Shown here: in pieces, positions 42,285 through 55,276 of the stretch
How positions within the stretch are numbered: position 1 is the first letter of the stretch
Layout of the letters: each line of letters opens with the position of its first letter
Assembly (NCBI RefSeq): GCF_025244905.1
Contig: NZ_CP104285.1
Span: forward strand, 3,286,001-3,350,000
Direction of reading: 5' to 3'
Source: Enterobacter mori
GTDB lineage: Bacteria > Pseudomonadota > Gammaproteobacteria > Enterobacterales > Enterobacteriaceae
DNA: 64,000 bases
Program-made: the position numbers and the translations under genes
Notes under the pieces: model-generated
The model's database searches: none
Told to the model about the DNA's origin: nothing
What the model saw: only the letters and a program-made list of their open reading frames with translations

Positions 42285-42496
42285 GGACGCTTAAGGGGCT
42301 GAACCAGCTGGGTCAGCCCCTCGGTTTTAATCAGTAACGTGATAGCCATCAGCTCGCCCAGCCGCCCGGCCGGGAATTCATCCTTACGGGCAAACCACAG
42401 CAGATACTCTTCCGGCAAATCGATCAGCCTGCGGCCCTTGTATTTACCGAACGGCATCTCCGTATTGGCGATCTCAACGAGCTGTTCTTTCTCCAC
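42281..42496 (-). CDS. ypeB: YpeB, DUF3820 family protein
   Basis: A 71-residue protein with the DUF3820 signature MPFGKYKGRRLIDLPEEYLLWF. In other proteins a related segment is linked to exonuclease-type nucleic acid enzymes, but YpeB itself has no known role. It begins one base after the ligA stop codon, so it is probably translated from the ligA message. Confidence 0.92.
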   Translation of the reverse strand: MEKEQLVEIANTEMPFGKYKGRRLIDLPEEYLLWFARKDEFPAGRLGELMAITLLIKTEGLTQLVQPLKRP

Positions 42497-42497
42497 G

Positions 42498-44522
<2,025 letters not shown>

Positions 44523-44530
44523 TCAATGAG

Positions 44531-44555
44531 AAAAAACCCCCGACAGGCGGGGGTT
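44531..44555 (-). terminator. Terminator after zipA
   Basis: On the minus strand AACCCCCG pairs with CGGGGGTT, followed by six T. It lies between zipA and ligA, so ligA needs its own promoter or read-through. Confidence 0.88.
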
Positions 44556-44582
44556 GAGGAGGAGTTGAAGTAAACGCGACGA

Positions 44583-45566
44583 TTACGCGTTGGCTTCCTT
44601 AACTTCGCGGATGCGGTCCTGATACTCGCGCAATTTCTGCGGGGTCATCATTCGACGCTGATCGTCGAGCACCACACCACCCACTTCGTCGGCAATGTGC
44701 TGAGCGGACTGCAGCATCAGCTTGAAGTTTTGCAGCTCGTCACCGTAGGACGGAACCTGCATAAAGATAGTCACACCCGGCGTCACGAAATCACCGGTCA
44801 TTTCCGGGTCAAAGGTACCCGGGTTGACCATATTTGCCAGACTGAACAGCGCCGGGCCGCTCCCGTCAGGGCTCAGGTGACGATGGAATATATTCATGTC
44901 GCCAAATTTGAAACCTGCCTGCTCAATGCTGTTGAGCAGCACGTCACCATTAAGGTGGCTGCCGTGATGGGCTCCAACGTTCATGATGATTACCGCTTCT
45001 TTACGCTGCGGTTTTTCGACAACCGGTTCCGGCTCTACAACGGGCTCTGGCTCAACGTGTGCCACGGGAGCAGGCTGAGGCGCAGGCTGCACCTGGACAG
45101 GCTGCTGTTGCGGTTGCTGAATCGGCTGCACTGGCTGCTGTACAGGTTGTTGCACAGGCTGTTGAGGCGCAGGTTGCGGCGCAGCAGGCTGCTGATGAAC
45201 CGGCTGTTGCGGCGGCTGACGCACCGGTTCTTCCACAGGCTGCGGCGCTGGCTGGCGCGGCTGTGCAGAAGCATACGGCGGTTGATACTGGTGCTGCGAA
45301 GGACGAGGCGCTTCTTGCTCCCCATGACCAGCGCCGGGCGCAGTATTGACCCGATGAACACGAACTTCACCCACGCCGTCGTCGTCAACTCCGTCGATGT
45401 CGTCTTCAACGTCATCGTCATCACGACTGGACTTCATGCGCTTCAGTGGGCGATCGCGAAACATAGAAGAACGCTCTTTACGGCTGGTCCAGAAACCATG
45501 TACCAGTAAAGCGATTATGGCGATCGCGCCAACAATGATTAATATCAGACGCAAATCCTGCATCAT
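44583..45566 (-). CDS. zipA: Cell division protein ZipA
   Basis: ZipA tethers FtsZ to the inner membrane. The 327-residue protein has an N-terminal membrane anchor ([20 protein letters not shown]), a charged stretch, a Pro/Gln-rich linker (about residues 85-185) dominated by [16 protein letters not shown] repeats, and the globular FtsZ-binding domain from [12 protein letters not shown] to the end. I choose ATG 45566 to match the E. coli start; the extension to 45617 is unconserved. Confidence 0.97.
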   Translation of the reverse strand: MMQDLRLILIIVGAIAIIALLVHGFWTSRKERSSMFRDRPLKRMKSSRDDDDVEDDIDGVDDDGVGEVRVHRVNTAPGAGHGEQEAPRPSQHQYQPPYASAQPRQPAPQPVEEPVRQPPQQPVHQQPAAPQPAPQQPVQQPVQQPVQPIQQPQQQPVQVQPAPQPAPVAHVEPEPVVEPEPVVEKPQRKEAVIIMNVGAHHGSHLNGDVLLNSIEQAGFKFGDMNIFHRHLSPDGSGPALFSLANMVNPGTFDPEMTGDFVTPGVTIFMQVPSYGDELQNFKLMLQSAQHIADEVGGVVLDDQRRMMTPQKLREYQDRIREVKEANA

Positions 45567-45796
45567 TATATTCTCTGTTGTTCTAACACCTTGCCACCAC
45601 GGCAAACATTTACTCACTAAGAGTATTTGCCGTTTAACTCAAGTGCAAGTGTATGCAGAGCATTCACAGCATAAAGATGCGCTAAAACGTGCTTTTTGCT
45701 GTTTTTTCGAACATTTCCGAACTGGTCATTGCTCCGTAACTGGATAATATAGGCGGGCAATTCCACTGGTTGTGTAAAAAGGAGTACAGCCTGGTT

Positions 45797-46558
45797 ATGG
45801 TTTCAACATCTTCTTCATCCCCGCGCAGCGGTGTCTGGTATTTTTCTCAGGGCTGGAAACTGGTTTCTCTACCGGGTATTCGCCGTTTCGTCATACTCCC
45901 CCTGCTCATCAACATTGTGCTGATGGGCGGCGCGTTCTGGTGGCTGTTCACGAAGCTCGAGAGCTGGATCCCGTCGCTGATGAGCTACGTGCCGGACTGG
46001 CTGCAGTGGCTTAACTACCTTCTCTGGCCGGTGGCGGTGATCTCCGTGCTGCTGGTGTTTGGCTATTTTTTCTCGACGATTGCGAACTGGATAGCCGCAC
46101 CGTTTAACGGCCTGCTGGCAGAACAACTCGAAGCACGGCTCACCGGCGCAACGCCGCCGGACACGGGCGTACTGGGGATCATGAAAGATCTCCCGCGCAT
46201 CATGAAACGCGAATGGCAGAAGTTTGCCTGGTACCTTCCCCGCGCGATTGTGTTGCTTATTTTGTATTTCGTGCCCGGTATCGGCCAGACGGTAGCACCC
46301 GTGCTGTGGTTCCTGTTCAGCGCCTGGATGCTGGCCATTCAGTACTGCGACTACCCGTTCGATAACCATAAGGTGCCGTTTAAAGAAATGCGCATCGCCC
46401 TGCGTACGCGAAAAGTGACCAATATGCAGTTTGGCGCGCTGACCAGCCTGTTCACCATGATCCCGTTCCTGAATCTGTTCATCATGCCCGTCGCCGTTTG
46501 CGGCGCGACGGCGATGTGGGTGGACTGCTACCGTGCTAAGCACGCGTTATGGAAATAA
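45797..46558 (+). CDS. cysZ: Sulfate transporter CysZ
   Basis: A 253-residue inner-membrane protein with four long membrane segments (for example [20 protein letters not shown] and [19 protein letters not shown]) and the family segment [16 protein letters not shown]. CysZ mediates sulfate entry for cysteine biosynthesis and lies just upstream of cysK. ATG 45797 matches E. coli; the frame opens upstream at TTG 45770 without conservation. Confidence 0.96.
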   Translation: MVSTSSSSPRSGVWYFSQGWKLVSLPGIRRFVILPLLINIVLMGGAFWWLFTKLESWIPSLMSYVPDWLQWLNYLLWPVAVISVLLVFGYFFSTIANWIAAPFNGLLAEQLEARLTGATPPDTGVLGIMKDLPRIMKREWQKFAWYLPRAIVLLILYFVPGIGQTVAPVLWFLFSAWMLAIQYCDYPFDNHKVPFKEMRIALRTRKVTNMQFGALTSLFTMIPFLNLFIMPVAVCGATAMWVDCYRAKHALWK

Positions 46559-46721
46559 TGCAAAAATGTGTAAAGCAGGGGTGGCTTATGCCTCCCCTTA
46601 TTCCATACTGATCCCCATTATTTCCTTGCAGTATATAGATATGCGAATTCCTTACTTCCCCCTACCTGTTCAACAGGTATGCTGGGTCGGTATCCCAATT
46701 TCATACAGTTAAGGACAGGCC

Positions 46722-47693
46722 ATGAGTAAGATTTATGAAGACAACTCGCTGACTATCGGTCACACGCCCCTGGTTCGACTGAACCGTATCGGTAATGGAC
46801 GCATTCTGGCGAAGGTCGAATCACGTAACCCAAGCTTCAGCGTAAAATGCCGCATCGGTGCAAACATGATTTGGGATGCGGAAAAACGGGGTGTGCTGAA
46901 ACCAGGCGTTGAGCTGGTTGAGCCGACCAGTGGCAACACCGGTATCGCTCTGGCCTATGTCGCTGCGGCGCGTGGCTACAAGCTGACGCTCACCATGCCT
47001 GAAACCATGAGTATTGAACGTCGCAAGCTGCTGAAAGCGCTGGGTGCAAACCTGGTTCTGACCGAAGGCGCGAAAGGCATGAAAGGTGCCATTCAGAAGG
47101 CCGAAGAGATTGTGGCCAGCGATCCAGCAAAATATCTGCTGCTGCAGCAGTTTAGCAACCCGGCTAACCCGGAAATCCATGAGAAAACTACCGGTCCGGA
47201 AATCTGGGAAGATACGGACGGTCAGGTTGACGTGTTTATCTCCGGCGTAGGTACCGGCGGAACGCTAACCGGCGTATCCCGGTATATTAAAGGCACGAAA
47301 GGTAAAAAAGACCTGATTACCGTTGCCGTTGAACCCACCGACTCACCGGTTATCGCTCAGGCGCTGGCGGGCGAAGAACTCAAGCCTGGCCCGCATAAAA
47401 TTCAGGGCATCGGCGCGGGCTTCATTCCGGGTAACCTGGATTTAAAGCTGATCGATAAAGTCGTTGCCATCACTAACGAAGAAGCGATCTCAACCGCACG
47501 TCGTCTGATGGATGAAGAAGGCATTCTGGCGGGTATCTCCTCCGGTGCTGCCGTTGCGGCCGCACTCAAACTTCAGGAAGATGAGACCTTTACCAACAAG
47601 AATATTGTGGTTATCCTTCCTTCTTCGGGTGAGCGTTACTTGAGCACCGCACTGTTTGCCGATCTCTTCACTGAGAAAGAACTGCAACAGTGA
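46722..47693 (+). CDS. cysK: Cysteine synthase A (O-acetylserine sulfhydrylase A)
   Basis: A PLP enzyme that joins O-acetylserine and sulfide to make cysteine. At 323 residues it has E. coli length. The PLP lysine lies in [14 protein letters not shown] (about residue 42), the phosphate loop in [14 protein letters not shown] (about 66-79), and [10 protein letters not shown] binds the cofactor. AAGGA lies before ATG 46722. The 160-base upstream region should hold a CysB-dependent promoter, but no single CysB half-site could be called. Confidence 0.98.
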   Translation: MSKIYEDNSLTIGHTPLVRLNRIGNGRILAKVESRNPSFSVKCRIGANMIWDAEKRGVLKPGVELVEPTSGNTGIALAYVAAARGYKLTLTMPETMSIERRKLLKALGANLVLTEGAKGMKGAIQKAEEIVASDPAKYLLLQQFSNPANPEIHEKTTGPEIWEDTDGQVDVFISGVGTGGTLTGVSRYIKGTKGKKDLITVAVEPTDSPVIAQALAGEELKPGPHKIQGIGAGFIPGNLDLKLIDKVVAITNEEAISTARRLMDEEGILAGISSGAAVAAALKLQEDETFTNKNIVVILPSSGERYLSTALFADLFTEKELQQ

Positions 47694-47714
47694 TGCCAGC
47701 ATGTTAAAAACGCG

Positions 47715-47743
47715 TAAAAAAGCACCTTTTTAGGTGCTTTTTT
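47715..47743 (+). terminator. Terminator after cysK
   Basis: AAAAGCACCT pairs with AGGTGCTTTT, followed by T residues, about 20 bases after the cysK stop. Confidence 0.88.
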
Positions 47744-47856
47744 GTGGCCTGCTTCAAAGTTTTACCCCTCCTGGCATTGCTTCACCCCGTTGTGTCTGGT
47801 ATTTAAACCAGCAATTATTTTGATGCGTGAAATTAATCAGTGAACGAAATAGCCTT

Positions 47857-47870
47857 GCTGAATCGATTTT
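47857..47870. promoter_or_regulatory. Probable Cra (FruR) site in the ptsH promoter region
   Basis: GCTGAATCGATTTT resembles the Cra consensus (TGAATCGNTT) and lies 6 bases upstream of the -35 element of the proposed ptsH promoter; E. coli ptsH has a Cra site in the same context. Confidence 0.5.
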
Positions 47871-47875
47871 ATGAT

Positions 47876-47905
47876 TTGGTTCAAGTCTTGCTTTCGCTGC
47901 ATAAT
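47876..47905 (+). promoter_or_regulatory. Candidate upstream promoter of ptsHI-crr
   Basis: TTGGTT and CATAAT are spaced 18 bases apart. The region from 47744 to 48010 has no gene and corresponds to the P0/P1 promoter region of E. coli ptsH, where CRP and Cra act. The exact start site is inferred. Confidence 0.5.
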
Positions 47906-48010
47906 GTTTAATGACGATTGAAACGTCAGCGCTAACAATACAGGCTAAAGTTAAGCCGCCAGGCTAGACTTTAGTTCCACAACACTAAACCTATAAGTTG
48001 GGGAAATACA

Positions 48011-48268
48011 ATGTTCCAGCAAGAAGTTACCATTACCGCTCCGAACGGTCTGCACACCCGCCCTGCTGCTCAGTTTGTTAAAGAAGCGAAAGGCTTCACT
48101 TCTGAAATCACTGTAACTTCCAACGGCAAAAGCGCTAGCGCAAAAAGCCTGTTCAAACTGCAGACTCTGGGCCTGACTCAGGGCACCGTGGTCACCATCT
48201 CTGCGGAAGGTGAAGACGAGCAGAAAGCAGTTGAGCATCTGGTTAAACTGATGGCTGAGCTCGAGTAA
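48011..48268 (+). CDS. ptsH: Phosphocarrier protein HPr
   Basis: HPr passes phosphate from enzyme I to the sugar-specific EIIA proteins. The 85-residue protein has the active-site His15 in [12 protein letters not shown] and the Ser46 region [15 protein letters not shown]. First gene of ptsH-ptsI-crr; ptsI follows after 44 bases. Confidence 0.99.
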
Positions 48269-48312
48269 GTTTACGGGTTCTTTTCAATATCAGTCACAAG
48301 TAAGGTAGGGTT

Positions 48313-50040
48313 ATGATTTCAGGCATTTTAGCATCCCCGGGTATCGCTTTCGGCAAAGCATTGCTGCTGAAAGAAGACGAAATCGTCATTGACCGGAAAA
48401 AAATTTCTGCCGACAAGGTTGATCAGGAAGTTGAACGTTTTCTGAGCGGTCGTGCCAAGGCATCTGCGCAACTGGAAGCGATCAAAACTAAAGCTGGCGA
48501 AACTTTCGGTGAAGAAAAAGAAGCCATCTTCGAAGGGCACATCATGCTGCTCGAAGATGAGGAGCTGGAGCAGGAAATCATAGCCCTGATTAAAGATAAA
48601 GGCATGACGGCCGACGCGGCTGCGCATGAAGTTATCGAAGGTCAGGCAACTGCCCTGGAAGAACTGGATGATGAATACCTGAAAGAGCGTGCGGCTGACG
48701 TACGTGACATCGGTAAGCGCCTGCTGCGCAACATCCTGGGTCTGGCCATTATCGATCTGAGCGCGATTCAGGACGAAGTGATCCTGGTTGCCGCCGACCT
48801 GACCCCGTCAGAAACCGCACAGCTGAACCTGAAAAAGGTGCTGGGTTTCATCACTGATGCAGGTGGCCGTACCTCCCACACCTCTATCATGGCGCGTTCT
48901 CTGGAACTGCCTGCCATCGTGGGTACCGGTAGCGTCACTGCTCAGGTGAAAAACGACGATTATCTGATTCTGGATGCCGTAAACAATCAGGTTTACGTCA
49001 ACCCAACTAACGAAGAGATCGAGCAGCTGCGCGCCGTTCAGGAGCAGGTTGCAACCGAGAAAGCGGAACTCGCTAAACTGAAAGATCTGCCAGCCATTAC
49101 GCTGGACGGCCATCAGGTAGAAGTGTGCGCGAACATCGGTACCGTACGCGACGTTGAAGGCGCTGAGCGCAACGGTGCGGAAGGTGTGGGTCTGTATCGT
49201 ACTGAATTCCTGTTCATGGACCGTGACGCGCTGCCAACTGAAGAAGAACAGTTCGCTGCGTACAAAGCCGTGGCTGAAGCCTGTGGCTCTCAGGCGGTTA
49301 TCGTCCGTACCATGGACATCGGTGGCGACAAAGAGCTGCCGTACATGAACTTCCCGAAAGAAGAGAACCCGTTCCTGGGCTGGCGTGCAGTGCGTATCGC
49401 CATGGATCGCAAAGAGATCCTGCGTGACCAGGTTCGCGCTATCCTGCGTGCATCCGCTTTCGGTAAACTGCGCATCATGTTCCCGATGATCATCTCTGTT
49501 GAAGAAGTGCGTGCACTGAAGAAAGAGATCGAAATCTACAAACAGGAACTGCGTGACGAAGGTAAAGCGTTTGACGAGTCAATCGAAGTGGGTGTGATGG
49601 TTGAAACACCTGCAGCCGCAACAATTGCGCGTCATTTAGCCAAAGAAGTTGATTTCTTTAGTATCGGTACCAATGATTTAACGCAGTACACCCTGGCAGT
49701 TGACCGTGGTAATGATATGATTTCACATCTCTACCAGCCAATGTCACCGTCCGTACTGACGCTTATTAAGCAAGTCATTGATGCTTCTCATGCAGAAGGT
49801 AAATGGACTGGCATGTGTGGTGAGCTTGCAGGCGACGAACGTGCTACACTTCTGTTGCTGGGTATGGGTCTGGACGAATTCTCTATGAGCGCCATTTCCA
49901 TCCCGCGCATTAAGAAGATTATCCGTAACACGAACTTCGAAGATGCGAAGGTGTTAGCAGAGCAGGCTCTTGCTCAACCGACAACGGACGAGTTAATGAC
50001 GCTGGTTAACAAGTTCATTGAAGAAAAAACAATCTGCTAA
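48313..50040 (+). CDS. ptsI: PTS enzyme I
   Basis: Phosphoenolpyruvate-protein phosphotransferase, 575 residues as in E. coli. The phosphorylated His lies in [17 protein letters not shown] (about residue 189), the PEP-binding segment in [15 protein letters not shown], and the catalytic Cys in [11 protein letters not shown] (about 502). It starts the phosphate chain of every PTS sugar. crr follows after 40 bases. Confidence 0.99.
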   Translation: MISGILASPGIAFGKALLLKEDEIVIDRKKISADKVDQEVERFLSGRAKASAQLEAIKTKAGETFGEEKEAIFEGHIMLLEDEELEQEIIALIKDKGMTADAAAHEVIEGQATALEELDDEYLKERAADVRDIGKRLLRNILGLAIIDLSAIQDEVILVAADLTPSETAQLNLKKVLGFITDAGGRTSHTSIMARSLELPAIVGTGSVTAQVKNDDYLILDAVNNQVYVNPTNEEIEQLRAVQEQVATEKAELAKLKDLPAITLDGHQVEVCANIGTVRDVEGAERNGAEGVGLYRTEFLFMDRDALPTEEEQFAAYKAVAEACGSQAVIVRTMDIGGDKELPYMNFPKEENPFLGWRAVRIAMDRKEILRDQVRAILRASAFGKLRIMFPMIISVEEVRALKKEIEIYKQELRDEGKAFDESIEVGVMVETPAAATIARHLAKEVDFFSIGTNDLTQYTLAVDRGNDMISHLYQPMSPSVLTLIKQVIDASHAEGKWTGMCGELAGDERATLLLLGMGLDEFSMSAISIPRIKKIIRNTNFEDAKVLAEQALAQPTTDELMTLVNKFIEEKTIC

Positions 50041-50080
50041 TCCACGAGATGCGGCCCAATTTACTGCTTAGGAGAAGATC

Positions 50081-50590
50081 ATGGGTTTGTTCGATAAACT
50101 GAAATCTCTGGTTTCTGATGATAAGAAAGACTCCGGAACTATTGAGATTGTTGCTCCGCTCTCCGGCGAGATCGTCAACATCGAAGACGTGCCGGATGTA
50201 GTGTTTGCTGAGAAAATCGTTGGTGATGGCATTGCTATCAAACCAACTGGCAACAAAATGGTTGCTCCAGTTGACGGCACCATCGGTAAAATTTTTGAAA
50301 CCAACCATGCGTTCTCTATCGAATCTGATAGCGGTATCGAACTGTTCGTTCACTTCGGTATCGACACCGTTGAACTGAAAGGCGAAGGCTTCAAACGTAT
50401 CGCGGAAGAAGGCCAGCGTGTGAAAGTTGGCGACCCGGTGATTGAATTCGATCTGCCACTGCTGGAAGAAAAAGCGAAGTCTACTCTGACTCCGGTTGTT
50501 ATCTCCAACATGGACGAAATCAAAGAACTGATCAAACTGTCCGGCAGCGTTACCGTGGGCGAAACCCCGGTTATCCGCATCAAGAAGTAA
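50081..50590 (+). CDS. crr: Glucose-specific PTS enzyme EIIA(Glc)
   Basis: A 169-residue protein identical in length to E. coli Crr. The phosphorylated His is in [18 protein letters not shown] (about residue 90), with its partner His in [21 protein letters not shown] context (about 75). It controls adenylate cyclase and inducer exclusion as well as glucose uptake. A second promoter inside ptsI drives crr in E. coli. Confidence 0.99.
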   Translation: MGLFDKLKSLVSDDKKDSGTIEIVAPLSGEIVNIEDVPDVVFAEKIVGDGIAIKPTGNKMVAPVDGTIGKIFETNHAFSIESDSGIELFVHFGIDTVELKGEGFKRIAEEGQRVKVGDPVIEFDLPLLEEKAKSTLTPVVISNMDEIKELIKLSGSVTVGETPVIRIKK

Positions 50591-50607
50591 TTCTTGCCGC
50601 ACAAAGA

Positions 50608-50634
50608 AATGGCGCCTTCGGGCGCCATTTTTGT
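50608..50634. terminator. Terminator between crr and pdxK
   Basis: AATGGCGCC-TTCG-GGCGCCATT followed by TTTTG. The UUCG tetraloop closes a 9-bp stem. It serves crr and possibly pdxK. Confidence 0.9.
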
Positions 50635-51471
50635 TTATGCGGGGAGAATAAGTTCGTCGTAACCTTTCGACTGGGTATAAACCATCACGTCCGTCACCCG
50701 GTCACCTGCTTTGCGAATCGCCTCAGCAATGGTTTTGCCTTCGACAATTCCGCTGACCAGTTCCGAACAGAACAGATCGCCCGTCCCTTTCAGATCGGTT
50801 TCGACACGAGGGTGCGCGCTCACGGTCACGCTTTCTTTACTCACCAGCACCACGTGGATATTCTCCGGGTCATCGGCCACCGGCGCACTGGTGATCGCAA
50901 CCCATTTCAACGTATCTGAGAGCAACCCCTGCGCGGCGACAATCGCGCTTTCAGGAGTCCGGCACGGTTTGCCGCTTAACACTTCCAGCTCAAAGACGTT
51001 CGGCGTAATCCCCTGCGCCAGCGGCAGCAGGTGCTCCCGATACGCTTCAGGGATATCCGGTTTCACGTACATCCCGCTGTCGATATCGCCGATAACCGGG
51101 TCGACCAGCACCAGCAGATCGGGATGCTGCACTTTGATGGTCTTGAGCCACTGGGCCAGCAGTTTTATCTGGCTGGCACTGCCCATATAGCCGGTGGTGA
51201 CCGCCTTAAGCTCGCGCAGGATCTCGCGCTCGTTCAGGGCCTTAAGATAGCCGCTAAACCACTCGTCGGGGATCACCCCACCGTAGAAGGTATCATAGTG
51301 CGGCGTGTTGCTGAACAGCACCGTCGGTACGGCAGTCACGTTCAGACGATGCGTGCGAATATTTGGTACAGCGATACTGTTGCCCACGCTACCGTAAACC
51401 ACCTGCGACTGCACCGCGACAATATCGGTTTGCTGCGCCCGGGTATTATCCCGGAATAGAATCATCTCCAT
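50635..51471 (-). CDS. pdxK: Pyridoxine/pyridoxal/pyridoxamine kinase PdxK
   Basis: A 278-residue ribokinase-fold kinase of the vitamin B6 salvage pathway. Motifs: [16 protein letters not shown] near the N-terminus, [11 protein letters not shown] and the anion hole/catalytic Asp in [15 protein letters not shown]. It is clearly PdxK-like but more diverged from E. coli PdxK than its neighbours are from theirs, especially at both ends. The start codon lies five bases after the cysM stop, so it is read from the cysM message; in E. coli yfeK and yfeS separate the two. Confidence 0.9.
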   Translation of the reverse strand: MEMILFRDNTRAQQTDIVAVQSQVVYGSVGNSIAVPNIRTHRLNVTAVPTVLFSNTPHYDTFYGGVIPDEWFSGYLKALNEREILRELKAVTTGYMGSASQIKLLAQWLKTIKVQHPDLLVLVDPVIGDIDSGMYVKPDIPEAYREHLLPLAQGITPNVFELEVLSGKPCRTPESAIVAAQGLLSDTLKWVAITSAPVADDPENIHVVLVSKESVTVSAHPRVETDLKGTGDLFCSELVSGIVEGKTIAEAIRKAGDRVTDVMVYTQSKGYDELILPA

Positions 51472-51476
51472 GACGC

Positions 51477-52388
51477 TTAAATCCCCGCCCCCTGCGAATA
51501 ACTCTCTTCACCAAAGACGCCCGTAGAAAGGTAACGATCGCCGCGATCGCAAATAATTGCCACCACTACGGCCCCCGGGTTTGCCTTTGCCACCCGAATC
51601 GCCCCCGCTACCGCGCCGCCCGAGCTGACGCCGCAAAAGATGCCTTCGCGCACGGCCAGCTCACGCATGGTATTTTCCGCCTCGCGCTGGTGAAGATCCA
51701 GCACCTGGTCCACAAGCTGTGCATTAAAGATGCCCGGCATGTATTCCGCAGGCCAGCGGCGAATCCCCGGAATGCTGCTCCCCTCTTCCGGCTGCAAGCC
51801 AACAATGGTGACGGCTTTCTGCTGCTCGCGTAGAAAACGCGATACGCCGGTAATGGTGCCGGTGGTACCCATGCTGGAGACAAAGTGGGTGATGCGTCCG
51901 TCCGTTTGCTGCCAGATTTCCGGGCCGGTAGTGGTGTAGTGCGCGTACGGGTTGTCCGGATTGTTGAACTGATCGAGCAGTTTACCTTCACCGCGCTCGG
52001 CCATTTCTAACGCTAAGTCGCGTGCGCCTTCCATTCCCTGCTCTTTGGTCACCAGAATCAGCTCGGCTCCGTAGGCACGCATCGCGGCGCGGCGCTCCTG
52101 ACTCATGTTGTCCGGCATCAGCAGCTTCATGCGGTAGCCTTTCAGCGCGGCGATCATCGCCAGCGCGATACCGGTGTTGCCGCTTGTGGCCTCAATCAGC
52201 ACGTCGCCCGGCTTGATTTCACCGCGTTTTTCAGCCTGAACAATCATCGACAGTGCGGCACGGTCTTTCACCGAACCCGCCGGGTTATTGCCTTCGAGTT
52301 TGACCCAGATTTCGCTGCCGTTGTCTGGTCCCATGCGCTGAAGCTTGACCAGAGGCGTGTTGCCGATGGTGTTTTCGAGTGTATTCAC
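51477..52388 (-). CDS. cysM: Cysteine synthase B (O-acetylserine sulfhydrylase B)
   Basis: A PLP enzyme that uses thiosulfate or sulfide with O-acetylserine. The 303-residue protein has the PLP lysine in [14 protein letters not shown] (about residue 41) and the phosphate loop [14 protein letters not shown]. It follows cysA after a REP element and continues the sulfate/thiosulfate operon cysPTWAM. Confidence 0.97.
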   Translation of the reverse strand: MNTLENTIGNTPLVKLQRMGPDNGSEIWVKLEGNNPAGSVKDRAALSMIVQAEKRGEIKPGDVLIEATSGNTGIALAMIAALKGYRMKLLMPDNMSQERRAAMRAYGAELILVTKEQGMEGARDLALEMAERGEGKLLDQFNNPDNPYAHYTTTGPEIWQQTDGRITHFVSSMGTTGTITGVSRFLREQQKAVTIVGLQPEEGSSIPGIRRWPAEYMPGIFNAQLVDQVLDLHQREAENTMRELAVREGIFCGVSSGGAVAGAIRVAKANPGAVVVAIICDRGDRYLSTGVFGEESYSQGAGI

Positions 52389-52409
52389 GTTTTTTACTCA
52401 ATAAAAAAA

Positions 52410-52439
52410 GCCGGGTGGCGCTTCGCTTACCCGGCCTAC
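52410..52439. repeat. Single REP element between cysA and cysM
   Basis: GCCGGGTGGCGCTTCGCTTA followed by CCCGGC, one REP unit in the 95-base gap inside the cys operon. Confidence 0.85.
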
Positions 52440-52483
52440 AAGACACAGTGATAACTGTAGCAAAACTACGTAATCCTAACCTA

Positions 52484-53578
52484 TCAGGCCGACTCCGCCA
52501 GAGCAATATCCTCGCGCGTCTCGATACGCTCATTGCCATGATAAATACGGGCATGCTGCAGGCCCACAAACAGGCGCTCACCCCGGTGCGGCGGCTCTTC
52601 GTCACGCAACACCACGGTCAGCGGCTCGGTATACCAGCCCAGCGGCTGTACCACCAATTGGGTGTAGTGACCTTTAGGGCTAGCTTCCAGCACCTGTACC
52701 GGCAGCGGTGAATCCAGGCTAGTGCGACGGCTGACGTCCACTTCCCATGGACGCAGGAACAGATCGACAGGCCCCTGATGCGCGGAGGTATAGCCCAGCG
52801 GCCAGCGGTGCGCACCCACGTGGAACTGACCGCCGCGAATGGTGCCCTGCAGACGGTTCACCTCGCCCATAAACTCCAGTACAAAACGGGTCGCCGGTTC
52901 ACGCCAGAGCTGCTCCGGCTCGTCAACCTGCTCAATATTGCCCTGGCTCATGACCACGACACGGTCCGCGACTTCCATCGCTTCTTCCTGATCGTGGGTC
53001 ACGAAAACGCTGGTAAACTTCAGCTCCTCATGCAGCTGACGCAGCCAGCGACGCAGCTCTTTACGCACCTGCGCATCCAGCGCGCCAAAGGGTTCATCCA
53101 GCAGCAGAATTTGTGGCTCAACGGCTAAGGCGCGCGCGAGCGCGACACGCTGCTTCTGCCCGCCGGAAAGCTGGGCCGGGAAACGGTCTGCCAGATGCGC
53201 AAGCTGCACCATCTCAAGCAGTTTGGTCACTTTGGCTTTGATGGCTGCCGCATTTGGACGCTCGCGACGCGGCAGCACCGTCAGACCAAACGCGATGTTG
53301 TCGAACACCGTCATATGGCGGAACAGCGCGTAATGCTGGAACACAAAGCCTACCTTACGGTCGCGGGCATGCAGACGGCTCACATCGGTACCGTGAAAGC
53401 GGATATGTCCGCTGGTCTGATGCTCAAGCCCGGCGATAATACGCAGCAGCGTGGTTTTACCGGAACCAGACGGCCCCAGCAGCGCGACCATTTGTCCGGA
53501 AGGGATATCCAGCGAGATATCATTCAGCACCTGCGTGCGACCAAAAGACTTCTTAATATTGGCAATCTCAATGCTCAT
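52484..53578 (-). CDS. cysA: Sulfate/thiosulfate ABC transporter ATPase CysA
   Basis: A 364-residue ABC ATPase: Walker [11 protein letters not shown] (about residues 35-44), signature LSGGQKQR, Walker [13 protein letters not shown], His switch [10 protein letters not shown], and a C-terminal TOBE-type regulatory region. It powers CysT-CysW. The first 11 bases overlap cysW. Confidence 0.98.
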   Translation of the reverse strand: MSIEIANIKKSFGRTQVLNDISLDIPSGQMVALLGPSGSGKTTLLRIIAGLEHQTSGHIRFHGTDVSRLHARDRKVGFVFQHYALFRHMTVFDNIAFGLTVLPRRERPNAAAIKAKVTKLLEMVQLAHLADRFPAQLSGGQKQRVALARALAVEPQILLLDEPFGALDAQVRKELRRWLRQLHEELKFTSVFVTHDQEEAMEVADRVVVMSQGNIEQVDEPEQLWREPATRFVLEFMGEVNRLQGTIRGGQFHVGAHRWPLGYTSAHQGPVDLFLRPWEVDVSRRTSLDSPLPVQVLEASPKGHYTQLVVQPLGWYTEPLTVVLRDEEPPHRGERLFVGLQHARIYHGNERIETREDIALAESA

Positions 53579-54443
53579 GATTTCCCTCCTGATGCTGACG
53601 TTTTTCCTGATTCTCTAAACGCCACTGCACCACACTCTTCAAAAACAGGGTCAAAATCGCCATCAGCGTCAGCAACGCTGCGGCAGTAAAGGAACCGACG
53701 GTGTTGTAGTCCTGTTCCAGTAATTCAATCTGTAACGGCAGCGACAGGGTTTCGCCGCGGATCGAGCCGGACACCACCGACACCGCACCAAATTCGCCAA
53801 TCGCGCGGGCGTTGGTCAGCACCACGCCATAGAGCAGTGCCCAGCGGATGTTCGGCAGCGTGACGCGACGGAACATCTGCCAGCCGGAGGCGCCCAGCAG
53901 CACCGCCGCTTCGTCTTCATGGCTGCCCTGGCTTAGCATCACCGGCACCAGCTCGCGCACCACAAACGGACAGGTGACAAAGATAGTCACCAGCACCATG
54001 CCCGGCCAGGCGAACATAATCTGCAGGTTATGCTCATCCAGCCAACCACCAAGCGGACCGTTCGAGCCGTAAAAGAGCAGGTAAACCAGACCGGCAACAA
54101 CAGGCGACACGGCAAACGGAATATCCAACAGGGTCAGCAGCATCTGACGTCCAGGGAAGTTGAAGCGCGTCACCAGCCAGGCCAGCAGCGTACCGAACAC
54201 CAGGTTGACCGGCACGGTGATCAGCGCAATCAGCACGGTCAGCCAGATGGCGTGCAGCATATCCGGGTCCGCCAGATTTTCCAGAGCGGGCATAATCCCT
54301 TTACTGAATGCCTGGACAAAGATATAGACCGTTGGCACAACGAGAATAAGTGCGGATACCAGCACGCCCGTCCCAATCAGAAACCATTTTGCCCAGTTGA
54401 TGCGGGGCGCATCGTAACGCTTCAATTGAGTAACTTCCGCCAT
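53568..54443 (-). CDS. cysW: Sulfate/thiosulfate ABC permease CysW
   Basis: A 291-residue inner-membrane permease with six membrane segments and the EAA loop ([22 protein letters not shown]) that docks CysA. It overlaps cysT by one base and cysA by 11 bases, indicating coupled translation. Confidence 0.97.
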   Translation of the reverse strand: MAEVTQLKRYDAPRINWAKWFLIGTGVLVSALILVVPTVYIFVQAFSKGIMPALENLADPDMLHAIWLTVLIALITVPVNLVFGTLLAWLVTRFNFPGRQMLLTLLDIPFAVSPVVAGLVYLLFYGSNGPLGGWLDEHNLQIMFAWPGMVLVTIFVTCPFVVRELVPVMLSQGSHEDEAAVLLGASGWQMFRRVTLPNIRWALLYGVVLTNARAIGEFGAVSVVSGSIRGETLSLPLQIELLEQDYNTVGSFTAAALLTLMAILTLFLKSVVQWRLENQEKRQHQEGNHEH

Positions 54444-55276
54444 CAGTGACCTACCACACGTCGACCAAAGCGACTTTGCAGAGTGTTAATCGAGTACAGC
54501 AGCAGCAGCGACGCGGCGAGGATCACCGAAGCAATCGCGCTCGCAGCCGGATAATCAAACTCCTGCAAACGCACAAAAATCATCAGCGAGGTCACTTCCG
54601 TTTTCCACGCGATGTTCCCGGCGATGAAGATCACCGCACCAAACTCGCCGAGGCTTCGGGTAAACGACAGCGCCACGCCCGCCAGCAGCGCCGGAGAAAG
54701 CTCTGGCAGCACAACCTTGCGGAAACTCTGCCAGCGCGTCGCACCCAGCGTTTCAGCCGCTTCTTCGTATTCCGGGCCTAAATCCTCCAGCACCGGCTGT
54801 ACGGTACGCACCACAAACGGAATGCTGGTGAAGGCCATCGCCACCGCGATACCGAGCCAGGTATAGGTGACTTTGATATCAAACTTTGCCAGCCACTCGC
54901 CGTAAAAACCGTTAACCGAGAACAGCGACGCCAGCGTTAAGCCCGCAACCGCCGTCGGAAGTGCAAACGGCAGATCCATCAACGCATCAAGCAGCGTGCG
55001 ACCCGGGAAACGGTAGCGAGTTAAGATCCACGCCATCAGCAGGCCGAACACGCCGTTAAAAATCGATGCCACAAACGCCGACAGCAGCGTGACCTTATAG
55101 GCCGCCACTACCTGCGGGTTGGTGATCACGTCCCAGTACTGGGCCCAGCTCATATCAGAGAGCTGCACCACCAGCGCGCTGAGCGGCAACAGCAGGATCA
55201 GGCAGACGAACAGCAGGCTGGTCCCAAGGCTTAAGGTAAAGCCCGGCAGCACGCGTTTTGTCGAGACTGCAAACAT
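54443..55276 (-). CDS. cysT: Sulfate/thiosulfate ABC permease CysT (CysU)
   Basis: A 277-residue inner-membrane permease paralogous to CysW, with the EAA loop EYEEAAETLGATRWQSFRKV. Six membrane segments. Overlaps the cysP stop by one base. Confidence 0.97.
   Translation of the reverse strand: MFAVSTKRVLPGFTLSLGTSLLFVCLILLLPLSALVVQLSDMSWAQYWDVITNPQVVAAYKVTLLSAFVASIFNGVFGLLMAWILTRYRFPGRTLLDALMDLPFALPTAVAGLTLASLFSVNGFYGEWLAKFDIKVTYTWLGIAVAMAFTSIPFVVRTVQPVLEDLGPEYEEAAETLGATRWQSFRKVVLPELSPALLAGVALSFTRSLGEFGAVIFIAGNIAWKTEVTSLMIFVRLQEFDYPAASAIASVILAASLLLLYSINTLQSRFGRRVVGH

Noticed and set aside
44583..45566. Gln/Pro repeats in zipA as an unusual expansion
   Set aside because: A variable Pro/Gln linker is normal for ZipA and the total length (327 residues) matches E. 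coli.
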